In this document: piece by piece, positions 41,847-51,056 of the stretch | Layout of the letters: every line of letters begins with the position of its first letter | How positions within the stretch are numbered: position 1 is the first letter of the stretch | Notes under the pieces: generated by a model | The model's database searches: none | Told to the model about the DNA's origin: nothing | What the model saw: only the letters and a program-made list of their open reading frames with translations | Assembly (NCBI RefSeq): GCF_000982825.1 | Contig: NZ_CP011047.1 | Span: forward strand, 3,782,001 to 3,846,000 | Origin: Cronobacter sakazakii | GTDB taxonomy: Bacteria > Pseudomonadota > Gammaproteobacteria > Enterobacterales > Enterobacteriaceae | Length of the DNA stretch: 64,000 nucleotides | Direction: 5' to 3' | Program-made: the position numbers and the translations under genes

Positions 41847-43049
41847 ATGACACAATACGCTTCCCCCCTATTGCAAACGCTGCTGGATACGGACGCCTAT
41901 AAGCTGCATATGCAGCAGGCGGTTTTTCACCACTATTATGACGTGCATGTCGCAGCGGAATTTCGCTGCCGGGGTGACGATCTGCTGGGCATTTATGCTG
42001 ACGCCATTCGCGAACAGGTCGATGCCATGCAGCATCTGGCGCTTTCCGACGCCGAGTATCAGTGGCTCTCCGGGCTGCCGTTTTTCAAATCCGATTACCT
42101 CCAGTGGCTGAAAACGTTCCGTTATGACCCAACGCAGGTGCAGATCCGCAACGATGGCGGCAAGCTGGATATCCGCTTAAGCGGCCCGTGGCGCGAAGTC
42201 ATTATGTGGGAAGTGCCGCTGCTGGCCGTGATTAGCGAACTGGTGCACCGCTATCGTTCCCCGGAAGCGAGCGTCGATCAGGCGCTGGCACATCTTGAAG
42301 TTAAACTCGATGATTTTCGCGCCATGACGGACGGGCTCGATTTAAGCGCTTTCCGTCTGATGGATTTCGGCACCCGCCGCCGTTTCTCGCGCGATGTTCA
42401 GCAGGCGATTGTCGAGCGTCTCAAGCTGGAGCCGTGGTTTATCGGCACCAGTAACTATGACCTCGCCCGCCGTCTTTCACTGACGCCGATGGGCACCCAG
42501 GCGCATGAATGGTTCCAGGCGCATCAGCAAATCAGCCCCGATCTCGCGAACAGCCAGATTGCGGCGTTGCAGGCGTGGCTTGATGAATACCCGGATATGC
42601 TCGGCATTGCGCTGACCGACTGTATTACGATGGACGCCTTCCTGCGCGATTTCGGTCCGGAGTTCGCGGGGCGCTACCAGGGGTTGCGCCACGACTCCGG
42701 CGATCCGGTGCAGTGGGGCGAGAAAGCTATCGCGCACTATCAGCAGCTCGGCATCGATCCGCTCAGCAAAACGCTGATTTTTTCCGATAACCTCGATTTC
42801 CCGAAAGCCATTGAGCTGTATCGCCACTTCGCCGACCGCGTGAAGCTTGGCTTTGGCATCGGCACCCGTCTCACCTGCGATATCCCGCACGTGAAGCCGC
42901 TGAATATCGTGATTAAGCTGGTTGAGTGTAATGGTCGTCCGGTAGCCAAACTCTCCGACAGCCCCGGCAAAACGATTTGTCACGATAAGGCGTTTGTTCG
43001 CGCGCTGCGCAAAGCCTTCGATCTTCCTCAGGTGCGTAAAGCAAGCTGA
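41847..43049 (+). CDS. pncB: Nicotinate phosphoribosyltransferase
   Basis: 400 residues from ATG 41847, the E. coli length; the ATG at 41832 would add MPVRT and has AGAGG directly against it, so 41847 is preferred on family length. Conserved blocks are LLDTDAYKLHMQQAVFHHYY, FGTRRRFSRDVQ, the catalytic-histidine region TPMGTQAHEWFQAHQ and RHDSGDPVQWGEKA. It converts nicotinate and PRPP to nicotinate mononucleotide in NAD salvage, with ATP hydrolysis. A possible promoter is TATACT at 41776 with TTCAAT at 41754. I saw no clear NadR box. Confidence 0.97.
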   Translation: MTQYASPLLQTLLDTDAYKLHMQQAVFHHYYDVHVAAEFRCRGDDLLGIYADAIREQVDAMQHLALSDAEYQWLSGLPFFKSDYLQWLKTFRYDPTQVQIRNDGGKLDIRLSGPWREVIMWEVPLLAVISELVHRYRSPEASVDQALAHLEVKLDDFRAMTDGLDLSAFRLMDFGTRRRFSRDVQQAIVERLKLEPWFIGTSNYDLARRLSLTPMGTQAHEWFQAHQQISPDLANSQIAALQAWLDEYPDMLGIALTDCITMDAFLRDFGPEFAGRYQGLRHDSGDPVQWGEKAIAHYQQLGIDPLSKTLIFSDNLDFPKAIELYRHFADRVKLGFGIGTRLTCDIPHVKPLNIVIKLVECNGRPVAKLSDSPGKTICHDKAFVRALRKAFDLPQVRKAS

Positions 43050-43215
43050 TGTTTTCCCAAAGGGAGCCGCGCGCTCCCTGCTTTTCCTTCCCCTTTGCGA
43101 TTTCTTTTTCCCGCACCGCGAATTCTGCTTGTCTGATGGCGTATGCCAGGTAACATAGATAACCCCCCGTCCGGGTGGAAAATGTTATTTTTGACCATTA
43201 ACCAGAGAGAAAATT

Positions 43216-44616
43216 ATGAGCGTTGTGCCTGTAGCCGACGTACTCCAGGGCCGCGTTGCCGTTGACAGTGAAGTCACCGTGCGCGGGTGGGTGCGTACCC
43301 GAAGAGATTCAAAAGCTGGCATCTCCTTCCTCGCCGTTTATGACGGTTCCTGCTTTGATCCGATACAGGCTGTCATTAATAATTCTCTGCCCAATTACAA
43401 TGAAGAGGTTTTACACCTCACGACGGGCTGCTCGGTTATCGTCACCGGCAAGGTGGTGGAATCCCCGGGCGAAGGCCAGAGCTTTGAGCTGCAGGCAACC
43501 CAGGTGGAAGTGACCGGCTGGGTGGACGATCCGGACACCTACCCGATGGCGGCCAAGCGCCACAGTATTGAGTATCTGCGTGAAGTCGCGCACCTGCGCC
43601 CGCGTACTAACCTGATAGGCGCCGTGGCTCGCGTACGCCACACGCTGGCGCAGGCGCTGCACCGTTTCTTCCACGAACAGGGCTTCTTCTGGGTTTCCAC
43701 GCCGCTTATCACCGCGTCGGATACCGAAGGCGCGGGTGAAATGTTCCGCGTCTCGACGCTGGATCTGGAAAACCTGCCGCGCGACGCGCAGGGCAAAATC
43801 GATTTCGATAAAGACTTTTTCGGTAAAGAAGCGTTCCTGACCGTGTCCGGCCAGTTGAACGGCGAAACCTACGCCTGCGCGCTGTCGAAAATCTATACTT
43901 TCGGCCCAACCTTCCGCGCTGAAAACTCCAACACCAGCCGCCACCTGGCGGAGTTCTGGATGCTGGAGCCGGAAGTGGCGTTCGCCAACCTGAACGATGT
44001 CGCAGGCCTCGCGGAAGCGATGCTGAAATATGTCTTCAAAGCGGTGCTCGATGAACGCATGGACGACATGAAGTTCTTCGCCGAACGCGTGGATAAAGAA
44101 GCCATCGAGCGTCTGGAGCGTTTCATCTCCGCAGACTTCGCGCAGGTGGATTACACCGACGCGGTCGCTATTCTTGAGAAATGCGGCGAGAAATTCGAGA
44201 ACCCGGTTTACTGGGGCGTGGATCTGGCGTCCGAGCATGAGCGTTATCTCGCCGAGAAACACTTTAAAGCGCCGGTCGTTGTTAAAAATTACCCGAAAGA
44301 CATCAAGGCGTTTTATATGCGCCTTAACGAAGATGGTAAAACCGTGGCAGCGATGGACGTACTCGCGCCGGGCATCGGTGAAATCATCGGCGGCTCCCAG
44401 CGTGAAGAACGCCTCGACGTGCTGGATGCGCGTATGGAAGAGATGGGTCTTAATAAAGAAGACTACTGGTGGTATCGCGACCTGCGCCGTTACGGCACCG
44501 TGCCGCATTCCGGCTTTGGTCTCGGCTTTGAACGTCTGATCGCCTATGTTACCGGCGTGCAGAACGTGCGCGATGTGATCCCCTTCCCGCGTACCCCGCG
44601 CAACGCGAACTTCTAA
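43216..44616 (+). CDS. asnS: Asparaginyl-tRNA synthetase
   Basis: 466 residues, the length of the E. coli enzyme. An N-terminal OB-fold anticodon-binding domain (about 15-105, VTVRGWVRTRRDSKAGISFL) precedes the class II catalytic core: motif 1 near HRFFHEQGFFWVSTP, motif 2 FGPTFRAENSNTSRHLAEFW (about 235-254) and motif 3 GFGLGFERLIAYVTG (about 435-449). It charges tRNA-Asn in the cytoplasm. It is a single gene: pncB lies 166 bases upstream and a strong terminator follows. Confidence 0.98.
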   Translation: MSVVPVADVLQGRVAVDSEVTVRGWVRTRRDSKAGISFLAVYDGSCFDPIQAVINNSLPNYNEEVLHLTTGCSVIVTGKVVESPGEGQSFELQATQVEVTGWVDDPDTYPMAAKRHSIEYLREVAHLRPRTNLIGAVARVRHTLAQALHRFFHEQGFFWVSTPLITASDTEGAGEMFRVSTLDLENLPRDAQGKIDFDKDFFGKEAFLTVSGQLNGETYACALSKIYTFGPTFRAENSNTSRHLAEFWMLEPEVAFANLNDVAGLAEAMLKYVFKAVLDERMDDMKFFAERVDKEAIERLERFISADFAQVDYTDAVAILEKCGEKFENPVYWGVDLASEHERYLAEKHFKAPVVVKNYPKDIKAFYMRLNEDGKTVAAMDVLAPGIGEIIGGSQREERLDVLDARMEEMGLNKEDYWWYRDLRRYGTVPHSGFGLGFERLIAYVTGVQNVRDVIPFPRTPRNANF

Positions 44617-44621
44617 TCCCG

Positions 44622-44651
44622 AAAAGGCCAGCGACTTGCTGGCCTTTTTTC
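44622..44651 (+). terminator. Terminator of asnS
   Basis: AAAAGGCCAGC - GACTT - GCTGGCCTTTT - TTC: perfect 11-bp stem. Confidence 0.95.
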
Positions 44652-45150
44652 TTCCCGCCTTGTGTTGTTCATTTTCTATTACGGTTTCACGGAAATTTCA
44701 GGTTGTATAAAAATTCATCAATTGTCTGATGGCGATTTTTTGCACCGCTTCGCTATAGCATATTTGTACACAACTTCCACAGACATCTGGCCTTCCATCC
44801 ATCTCATCCAGTAGAAAACTCTTGTTGCTTACAATTGTATAAAAATGCGCCTTATCCAAATTAATAATAAGTTTTTCATATATATAAGAAAGGAATGGCC
44901 GAAATTTATTCACTTAAGTAATAAATTTGAGGTCTCTCACAAAGTTCCCTTTCATTAATAAATCCTTACACAATATTTCTTTTTGTTACCTGATTAAGAC
45001 ATTTGTAGCACTTTCCGGGTAGCGAAACGATTATATGAATGGAAAGATGCCAGACAGACACAGAAAGACACCAAACTCTCATCAATAGTTCCGTAATGAA
45101 TTATTGACGGCAGTGGCAGGTGTTCAAAAAACCAATGAGGGTAATAAATA
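44652..45150 (+). promoter_or_regulatory. ompF regulatory region and leader
   Basis: About 500 bases without a supported gene, strongly AT-rich in its first 300 bases. The segment 44965-45015 (caatatttctttttgttacc, then attaagacatttgtagcacttt) corresponds to the OmpR-binding array of the E. coli ompF promoter; the last part is nearly identical to E. coli. The leader 45016-45150 keeps the E. coli blocks agcgaaacg, gaatggaaagatgcc, agacaccaaactctcatcaa and attgacggcagtggcagg. GAGGGTAATAAATAATGATG around the start is the pairing region for the antisense RNA MicF. Assignments rest on similarity to remembered E. coli sequence. Confidence 0.7.
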
Positions 45151-46245
45151 ATGATGAAGCGCAATATCCTGGCAGTGGTTATCCCTGCCCTGCTGGTAGC
45201 CGGTGCAGCAAACGCTGCAGAAATCTATAATAAAGACGGCAACAAAGTAGACATCTACGGTAAAGCGGTAGGTCTGCACTATTTCACTAAAGACAATGGC
45301 GACAATGGTTATGCTGGTAATGGCGATAAAACCTATGCCCGTCTTGGTTTTAAAGGCGAAACTCAGATCAACGACCAACTGACCGGTTACGGCCAGTGGG
45401 AATATAACTTTAGCGGTAACAACTCTGAAGGCGGCACTGATGCTCAGAAAGGGAATAAAACCCGTCTGGCATTTGCAGGCCTGAAATTTGGTGACTTCGG
45501 CACCTTTGACTACGGTCGTAACTATGGCCTGGTATACGACGCCATCGGCGTAACCGATATGCTGCCGGAATTCGGTGGTGATACAGGCAACAGCGATAAC
45601 TTCTTTGCTGGTCGTCAGGGCGGTCTGGCTACTTACCGTAACAGCAACTTCTTCGGTCTCGTGGATGGTCTGAGCTTCGGTCTTCAGTACCTGGGTAAAA
45701 ACGAGCGCGCAAAAATTGGCGGCTCAAATGACGATATTCAGCGTTCCAACGGTGACGGCTGGGCAACCTCTCTGGGTTACGAATTTGACGGCTTCAGCGT
45801 AATCGGTGGTTATGGTGCAGCAGATCGTACCAATGCTCAGGAGTCTCTGGCTCGCGGTAAAGGCGCTAAAGCTGAACAGTGGGCGACTGGCGTGAAATAT
45901 GACGCTAACAACATTTACCTGGCTGCTCTGTATGGTGAAACCCGTAACGCAACTCCGATCAATGGTGGTTTCGCTAACAAAACTCAGGACTTCTCTGTTG
46001 TAGCACAGTACCAGTTCGATTTCGGTCTGCGTCCGTCCGTCGCTTACTACAAATCTAAAGCGAAAGATGTTGAAGGCATCGGTAGCGAAGATTACATCAA
46101 CTACGTAGAAGTAGGTGCCACTTACTACTTCAACAAAAACATGTCTACCTATGTTGATTACATCATCAACCAGATCGACAGCGATAACAAACTGGGCGTT
46201 GGTTCTGACAACACCGCTGCGGTGGGTATCGTTTACCAGTTCTAA
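45151..46245 (+). CDS. ompF: Outer membrane porin OmpF
   Basis: 364 residues; E. coli OmpF has 362. Signal peptide MMKRNILAVVIPALLVAGAANA (22 residues in two parts), mature start AEIYNKDGNKVDIYGKAVGL, 16-strand trimeric porin. The constriction loop L3 is recognisable (DMLPEFGGDTG), and the C-terminus ends GIVYQF with the terminal Phe needed for Bam-dependent assembly. OmpF is a general diffusion porin for solutes and beta-lactams. Position between asnS and aspC is that of ompF, not ompC. Control by OmpR and MicF is suggested by the upstream sequence. The codon use is that of a highly expressed gene. Confidence 0.97.
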   Translation: MMKRNILAVVIPALLVAGAANAAEIYNKDGNKVDIYGKAVGLHYFTKDNGDNGYAGNGDKTYARLGFKGETQINDQLTGYGQWEYNFSGNNSEGGTDAQKGNKTRLAFAGLKFGDFGTFDYGRNYGLVYDAIGVTDMLPEFGGDTGNSDNFFAGRQGGLATYRNSNFFGLVDGLSFGLQYLGKNERAKIGGSNDDIQRSNGDGWATSLGYEFDGFSVIGGYGAADRTNAQESLARGKGAKAEQWATGVKYDANNIYLAALYGETRNATPINGGFANKTQDFSVVAQYQFDFGLRPSVAYYKSKAKDVEGIGSEDYINYVEVGATYYFNKNMSTYVDYIINQIDSDNKLGVGSDNTAAVGIVYQF

Positions 46246-46272
46246 TCAGCACAACCTTGTTGTCTGATAGCG

Positions 46273-46301
46273 AAAAAACAGGGCTTCGGCCCTGTTTTTT
46301 T
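46273..46301 (+). terminator. Terminator of ompF
   Basis: A6 - CAGGGC - TTCG - GCCCTG - T7: extended by A-T pairs, stable UUCG tetraloop. Confidence 0.95.
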
Positions 46302-46430
46302 ATGCGTAAAAGAAAATTCTGCCAACTTTTGCGATCCACGTAACTTTTCCGGGCAAACGGTTGGCATTTTGTAAATCTCCCGTTAACCTGATAGCGAATT
46401 TCCCTTCTGAAATCACAATGGAACCTCGTC

Positions 46431-47621
46431 ATGTTTGAGAACATTACCGCCGCCCCAGCCGACCCGATCCTTGGCCTGGCCGATCTGTTTCGTGCCGACG
46501 ATCGCCCAACCAAAATTAACTTAGGCATTGGTGTTTACAAGGATGAAACCGGTAAGACCCCGGTTCTGACCAGCGTAAAAAAAGCAGAACAATATCTGCT
46601 GGAAAATGAAACCACCAAAAACTACCTCGGCATTGACGGTATTCCCGAATTTGGCCGCTGCACGCAGGAACTGCTGTTTGGCAAAGGCAGCCATATCATC
46701 AGCGATAAACGCGCCCGCACGGCACAGACCCCGGGCGGCACTGGCGCGCTGCGCGTCGCGGCGGATTTCCTTGCGAAAAACACCGACGTCAAACGCGTCT
46801 GGGTCTCTAACCCGAGCTGGCCGAACCACAAAGGCGTGTTTAACTCCGCCGGGCTGGAAGTGCGCGAATATGCCTACTACGACGCCGCCAATCATTCTCT
46901 GGATTTCGACGGCCTGTTAAGCAGCCTGCAGGAAGCCCAGGCAGGCGACGTAGTGCTGTTCCACGGCTGCTGTCACAACCCGACCGGCATCGACCCGACG
47001 CTGGATCAGTGGGAACAGCTCGCGAAACTCTCTGTCGAGAAAGGCTGGCTGCCGCTGTTCGATTTCGCCTACCAGGGCTTTGCTCGTGGTCTGGAAGAAG
47101 ATGCTGAAGGCCTGCGCGCGTTTGCCGCGCTGCATAAAGAGCTTATCGTCGCGAGCTCGTTCTCCAAAAACTTTGGCCTGTACAACGAGCGCGTGGGTGC
47201 CTGTACGCTGGTTGCGGCGGATGCCGACGCCGCCGACCGTGCCTTCAGCCAGATGAAATCCTGCATTCGCGCCAACTACTCCAACCCGCCGGCACACGGC
47301 GCGTCAGTGGTCGCGACCATTCTCAGCAACGACGCGCTGCGCGCCATCTGGGAGCAGGAGCTGACCGATATGCGCCAGCGTATCCAGCGTATGCGTCAGC
47401 TGTTTGTGAACACGCTGGCGGAGAAAGGCGCAAACCGCGATTTCAGCTTTATCACCAAACAGAACGGCATGTTCTCATTCAGCGGCCTGACGAAAGAGCA
47501 GGTGCTGCGTCTGCGTGAAGAGTTTGGCGTGTACGCGGTGGCCTCCGGGCGCGTGAACGTGGCGGGCATGACGCCAGATAACATGGCGCCGCTGTGCGAA
47601 GCCATCGTCGCGGTGCTGTAA
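46431..47621 (+). CDS. aspC: Aspartate aminotransferase
   Basis: 396 residues, the length of E. coli AspC. Fold type I PLP enzyme: substrate and cofactor contacts in LGIGVYKDETGKTPVL, GTGALRVAADFL, HGCCHNPTGIDPT and DFAYQGFARGLEEDA. The PLP lysine lies in SSFSKNFGLYNERVGA and the carboxylate-binding arginine near the C-terminus in YAVASGRVNVAG. It interconverts aspartate/2-oxoglutarate and oxaloacetate/glutamate and also makes aromatic amino acids. Single gene with a terminator after it. Confidence 0.98.
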   Translation: MFENITAAPADPILGLADLFRADDRPTKINLGIGVYKDETGKTPVLTSVKKAEQYLLENETTKNYLGIDGIPEFGRCTQELLFGKGSHIISDKRARTAQTPGGTGALRVAADFLAKNTDVKRVWVSNPSWPNHKGVFNSAGLEVREYAYYDAANHSLDFDGLLSSLQEAQAGDVVLFHGCCHNPTGIDPTLDQWEQLAKLSVEKGWLPLFDFAYQGFARGLEEDAEGLRAFAALHKELIVASSFSKNFGLYNERVGACTLVAADADAADRAFSQMKSCIRANYSNPPAHGASVVATILSNDALRAIWEQELTDMRQRIQRMRQLFVNTLAEKGANRDFSFITKQNGMFSFSGLTKEQVLRLREEFGVYAVASGRVNVAGMTPDNMAPLCEAIVAVL

Positions 47622-47640
47622 TCGCTGCGTAAAGATACAA

Positions 47641-47668
47641 AAAGGGCCGCACTGTGCGGCCCTTTTTA
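47641..47668 (+). terminator. Terminator of aspC
   Basis: AAAGGGCCGCA - CTG - TGCGGCCCTTT - TTATT: perfect 11-bp stem. It lies 19 bases after the aspC stop and just before the end of the convergent gloC. Confidence 0.93.
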
Positions 47669-47679
47669 TTGGGAAAGAT

Positions 47680-48327
47680 TTACCAGACCGGCATTTCATC
47701 CTGCAGGAAAGGGTTATGCAGACGCTCGTGGCCGAGCGTTGACATCGGGCCGTGGCCGGGAATAAACGTCACGTCATCGCCAAGCGGCAGCAGCTTACGC
47801 TTGATGGCATCGATAAGCTGGCTGTGATCGCCGCGCGGGAAGTCGCTGCGCCCCACTCCGCCTTTAAAGATGACATCGCCTGAAACCAGCAGACGGGACT
47901 GCGCATCGAAAAAGACGATGTGCCCCGGTGTGTGGCCCGGGCAGTGCAGCACGGCAAGCGTTATATTGCCGACGCTCACCGTGTCGCCTTCATTAAGCCA
48001 GCGGTCTGGCGTCAGCGGCTGGCACTCATCAAGACCAAACATGCGGCTCTGCGCAGGCAGCCCCTGTAACCAGAACTCATCTTCTTTTTCCGGGCCGATA
48101 ATGGGGATGCCGTAATGCGCCGCAAGCTCCGCCGCCGCGCCTACGTGGTCGAGATGACCATGCGTCAACAGGATCTGCTGCAGCGTGACGCCCAGGCGGG
48201 CGACGTCTTCCTTGATACGCTGCGCATCGCCGCCTGGGTCCACCAGCGCCGCCTGTCGCGTCTCCTCACACCAGATTAACGAGCAGTTCTGCGCGAACGC
48301 CGTTACCGGAATAATATGATAGTTCAT
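47680..48327 (-). CDS. gloC: Hydroxyacylglutathione hydrolase GloC (glyoxalase II)
   Basis: 215 residues, the length of E. coli YcbL/GloC. Metallo-beta-lactamase fold with an intact two-metal site: THGHLDHVGA (about 54-63), HCPGHTPGH (about 132-140), the bridging aspartate in LLVSGDVIFKGGVGRSDFP and the last histidine in FIPGHGPMSTLGHE. It hydrolyses S-lactoylglutathione in the methylglyoxal detoxification route, which makes it a functional partner of the gene for methylglyoxal synthase (mgsA) in this window. It lacks a signal peptide. ycbK lies 38 bases upstream on the same strand. Confidence 0.96.
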   Translation of the reverse strand: MNYHIIPVTAFAQNCSLIWCEETRQAALVDPGGDAQRIKEDVARLGVTLQQILLTHGHLDHVGAAAELAAHYGIPIIGPEKEDEFWLQGLPAQSRMFGLDECQPLTPDRWLNEGDTVSVGNITLAVLHCPGHTPGHIVFFDAQSRLLVSGDVIFKGGVGRSDFPRGDHSQLIDAIKRKLLPLGDDVTFIPGHGPMSTLGHERLHNPFLQDEMPVW

Positions 48328-48365
48328 ACCGCTCCTTTTACCCGGCGCGCTGCCGGGGTCGTTAA

Positions 48366-48914
48366 TTACCAGTGCCTTAGCGGCCCGGTATCAATATGCA
48401 CAAAGTTACTGCTGGGGTAGTATCCTACACCACCGGCGCGCAGAGATAACGCCGCTTTGCGAATATTGCTTAACGAAATACCTTCGATATGAAAATCCAT
48501 GGCCTGGCCTTTGGTGTGGTAGCTGTGCTTAGCCACGCCGCGGCTTTTGGATCGCAGTTCGTTGTTGGTATCAACGGAACGATAGCCGGAGATCAGCTGT
48601 ACCGGTTTACGGGTGCCGAGCAGCCCCTGCAAACGGAAAAGCTGGTCAAATAAACGGGGATCAATCGCTTTTACCTTATTCGCCCGGTAATCACGAAAGA
48701 AATGATTAAGCTTTGCTAATTCATCCTGAATATAGCCCCGGCCATCGAAAAACTCGGCCTTAATGGATTCGCCAGTATGTAAATTATTGAGCGTAAGAAT
48801 ACGCGGTCGTGGCGTCGACAGGGTAGCAAATGCAGGCGTGGGCAGTATCGCAGCGCCTAAAGCGGCGCCGCCAATCGTCAGCAGTTTGCGGCGATGAGCG
48901 TCAATTTTATCCAT
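48366..48914 (-). CDS. ycbK: Murein-associated M15-type peptidase YcbK (DUF882)
   Basis: 182 residues from ATG 48914, the E. coli length; the frame to 49001 adds an unconserved stretch. The N-terminus carries a twin-arginine signal (HRRKLLTIGGAALGAAIL, ending AFA at residue 30), so export is by Tat. The remainder is the M15/VanY-like domain with zinc ligands in SYHTKGQAMDFHI (about 143-155) and FVHIDTGP (about 172-179). Its family includes D,D- or L,D-carboxypeptidases acting on peptidoglycan. It sits next to the L,D-transpeptidase gene ldtD, which fits a cell-wall role. Confidence 0.95.
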   Translation of the reverse strand: MDKIDAHRRKLLTIGGAALGAAILPTPAFATLSTPRPRILTLNNLHTGESIKAEFFDGRGYIQDELAKLNHFFRDYRANKVKAIDPRLFDQLFRLQGLLGTRKPVQLISGYRSVDTNNELRSKSRGVAKHSYHTKGQAMDFHIEGISLSNIRKAALSLRAGGVGYYPSSNFVHIDTGPLRHW

Positions 48915-49093
48915 GATATTCAGGTCTACAATCAAATGAACAATAACTATGCACTTCTGGCGCACGAGTGGCACCTTAACCGCCAGCCGGAGGGGAGTCA
49001 ATACGGGTCAAAGGCGCGAATAACGGGCCTTTTTTTACGTTTGGCCCGTTTTCGCTTCACATAGAGCAGGTTAAGTCCGCGGAATTAAACCTG

Positions 49094-50902
49094 TTAGCGG
49101 ATCAGTTGTTCCACTTTTGGGAGGATTTGTGCGCCCGATCGCGCGGTGTGATCGTAATTGTAAATATCTGTACGATATTGCGGACGCCCGTCCTCGCCGA
49201 TAAACGCGGTCAGATAATAGAGGTTCACCGGAATGGTCTGTGGAATATTCACGTAGCGCGTATTCCCCTCTTTCAGCGTCTGCGAAATGCGCGAATCATT
49301 CCAGCCCGCATCCTGCAGCAGCATATTGGCCAGTTCAGAAGCTTTATTCACACGCACGCAGCCGGAGCTGAGCGCCCGTGCATCGCGCTGGAAGAGATTA
49401 TGGTTCGGCGTATCGTGCAGATAGATAGCGTCTGAGCTCGGCATGTTGAACTTATACCGCCCGAGCGAGTTATGAGCACCCGGCGCCTGCTGGAAACGGA
49501 ATGGCAGATTAGACGGCGTAATTGTCGCCCAGTCCACCATCCATGGATCCACGACATCCGCGTTACTTCCCCAGCCGTTCAGCACCGTATAGCCGTGGCT
49601 CTCCAGATACCCTGGGTCATTCCAGACTTTCGGCAGAATATCTTTGCGGGCGAGCGTTGGCGGCACGTTCCACGGCGGATTGACCACCACGTTATTGAGC
49701 GCGCTGCTCATCAGCGGCGTTTTGCGATCCGGTCTGCCGACGATAACGCGCGACGCCAGCACCTGATTGCCATTCTGGTAATAAACCAGCGAATACTCGG
49801 GAATATTTACCATGATGCCGGTGCTGAGTTTGCCGGGCAGCAGGCGCAGACGCTGGATATTGAGCGCCAGCAGCGCCGCGCGCTGCGCGGGCGTCACGTT
49901 CAGCCAGTCGCGGGTGGACTGACCGATAACGCCATCTGCGCCCAGCCCCTGCCATTTCTGAAAACGTTTGACCGCCGCGACCAGATCTTTATCGTAAACC
50001 GCGCGCGCCGGTTTCGGCGTACTACGGGTCTGGCTTGCGGTTTGCGGGGCCGCCGACGGGCTGACCACGCCGTTGTTATCGCCCGGCAGCGCAATATCCG
50101 GGCCGCCATCCAGCATGCCGGTACGCTGTAAAATCTCCTTCAGCGCCGGAATATCGCTGCTCCACTGGCCGGGGCGCAGTTTCTCTTTGCCGGTCATTTG
50201 CGGCCACGGACGGGTATCCGCCACCAGTTGCAACAGCGAGGCGTGCATCGCCGCATACTGCGGATGCGCGGGGGCGAGAGAGCGCACAAACGCAGGCACA
50301 GAGCCGTTATCCAGCGCGACCTGCCACTGGTTCAGCACGTTCAGCGCGGGCATCTCCAGCTTGTACGGTTTTTCGCTGTAGAGCCAGCGGTTGCCCTGGC
50401 TTGGGATGCCAGAAATAAAATGCAGATACCCCACCATCGCGTCGCTCAGCACGATATCGCGCGCGAGCCCCGTCACGGCAGGATTGGCCAGTTGCTCCAC
50501 CCAGGCGGTAAATTGCGGCTGGAAGCCAGCAAGCGCCACTTCAGCCAGTTGCTGCTGGAATGCCTGAACCGCGTCGCGGTTCTCCCACAGCGGTTTAAGA
50601 TCGCGGGCGGCGTATAGCCCCACCAGCGCATTCATGTAGACCGGCGTGAAGCCCGCTGGAAGCGCCGCCTGTAACTGCGTGCGTGCGCTCGCAAGACGGC
50701 TTGCGGCATCAGGTGCCGTATTCGCCGCCAGAAAAGCCATGCCCGGAGACAGCGCCAGTGGCTGCGCGCTGAGCATGGTAATACTGTCGTTGGCGATCAG
50801 TTCCGGTTCATCGGCATACGCGTTAAACAGTGGAGCGATACTGAGAGCCAGGCACACATACAGTGCTGACCGTCGAAAACCATGCATATTCTTAAGCACC
50901 AT
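49094..50902 (-). CDS. ldtD: L,D-transpeptidase LdtD (YcbB)
   Basis: 602 residues from ATG 50902, which has AGGGGGCAAGGG upstream; E. coli LdtD has 615. Signal peptide in residues 1-29 (FRRSALYVCLALSIAPLF.., ending NAYA). A scaffold domain, a peptidoglycan-binding domain (VAAVKRFQKWQGLGADGVIG, about 325-344) and the YkuD catalytic domain (about 375-560) follow, with the catalytic cysteine C515 in LSSGCVRVNKA. LdtD makes 3-3 cross-links in peptidoglycan and gives beta-lactam tolerance under envelope stress (Cpx-controlled in E. coli). The frame to 51346 runs into mukB and is false. The Thr/Pro linker is shorter than in E. coli. Confidence 0.96.
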   Translation of the reverse strand: MVLKNMHGFRRSALYVCLALSIAPLFNAYADEPELIANDSITMLSAQPLALSPGMAFLAANTAPDAASRLASARTQLQAALPAGFTPVYMNALVGLYAARDLKPLWENRDAVQAFQQQLAEVALAGFQPQFTAWVEQLANPAVTGLARDIVLSDAMVGYLHFISGIPSQGNRWLYSEKPYKLEMPALNVLNQWQVALDNGSVPAFVRSLAPAHPQYAAMHASLLQLVADTRPWPQMTGKEKLRPGQWSSDIPALKEILQRTGMLDGGPDIALPGDNNGVVSPSAAPQTASQTRSTPKPARAVYDKDLVAAVKRFQKWQGLGADGVIGQSTRDWLNVTPAQRAALLALNIQRLRLLPGKLSTGIMVNIPEYSLVYYQNGNQVLASRVIVGRPDRKTPLMSSALNNVVVNPPWNVPPTLARKDILPKVWNDPGYLESHGYTVLNGWGSNADVVDPWMVDWATITPSNLPFRFQQAPGAHNSLGRYKFNMPSSDAIYLHDTPNHNLFQRDARALSSGCVRVNKASELANMLLQDAGWNDSRISQTLKEGNTRYVNIPQTIPVNLYYLTAFIGEDGRPQYRTDIYNYDHTARSGAQILPKVEQLIR

Positions 50903-51013
50903 CCCTTGCCCCCTGTTTTTCAGAATAATTCGGCACTCAGGCTTATTGTGAGTATATAAACAGAAAAAATCATTTGCCTGATCGAATGTAAAGAAGTTTA
51001 AAGATTTGCCGGA

Positions 51014-51040
51014 CAAAAAGAAAGCGGGCCGAAGCCCGCT
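51014..51040 (-). terminator. Terminator of the muk operon
   Basis: On the - strand AGCGGGC - TTCG - GCCCGCT - TTCTTTTTG: 7-bp stem with UUCG loop, 17 bases after the mukB stop. Confidence 0.93.
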
Positions 51041-51056
51041 CTGTGAGTTGATGACG

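Noticed and set aside
43411..44508. 365-codon frame opposite asnS
   Set aside because: Antisense shadow of a conserved tRNA synthetase.
44698..44913. Frame of 71 codons on the - strand in the ompF upstream region
   Set aside because: GTG start without a ribosome site, AT-rich low-complexity composition and no recognisable family; it lies in a regulatory region.
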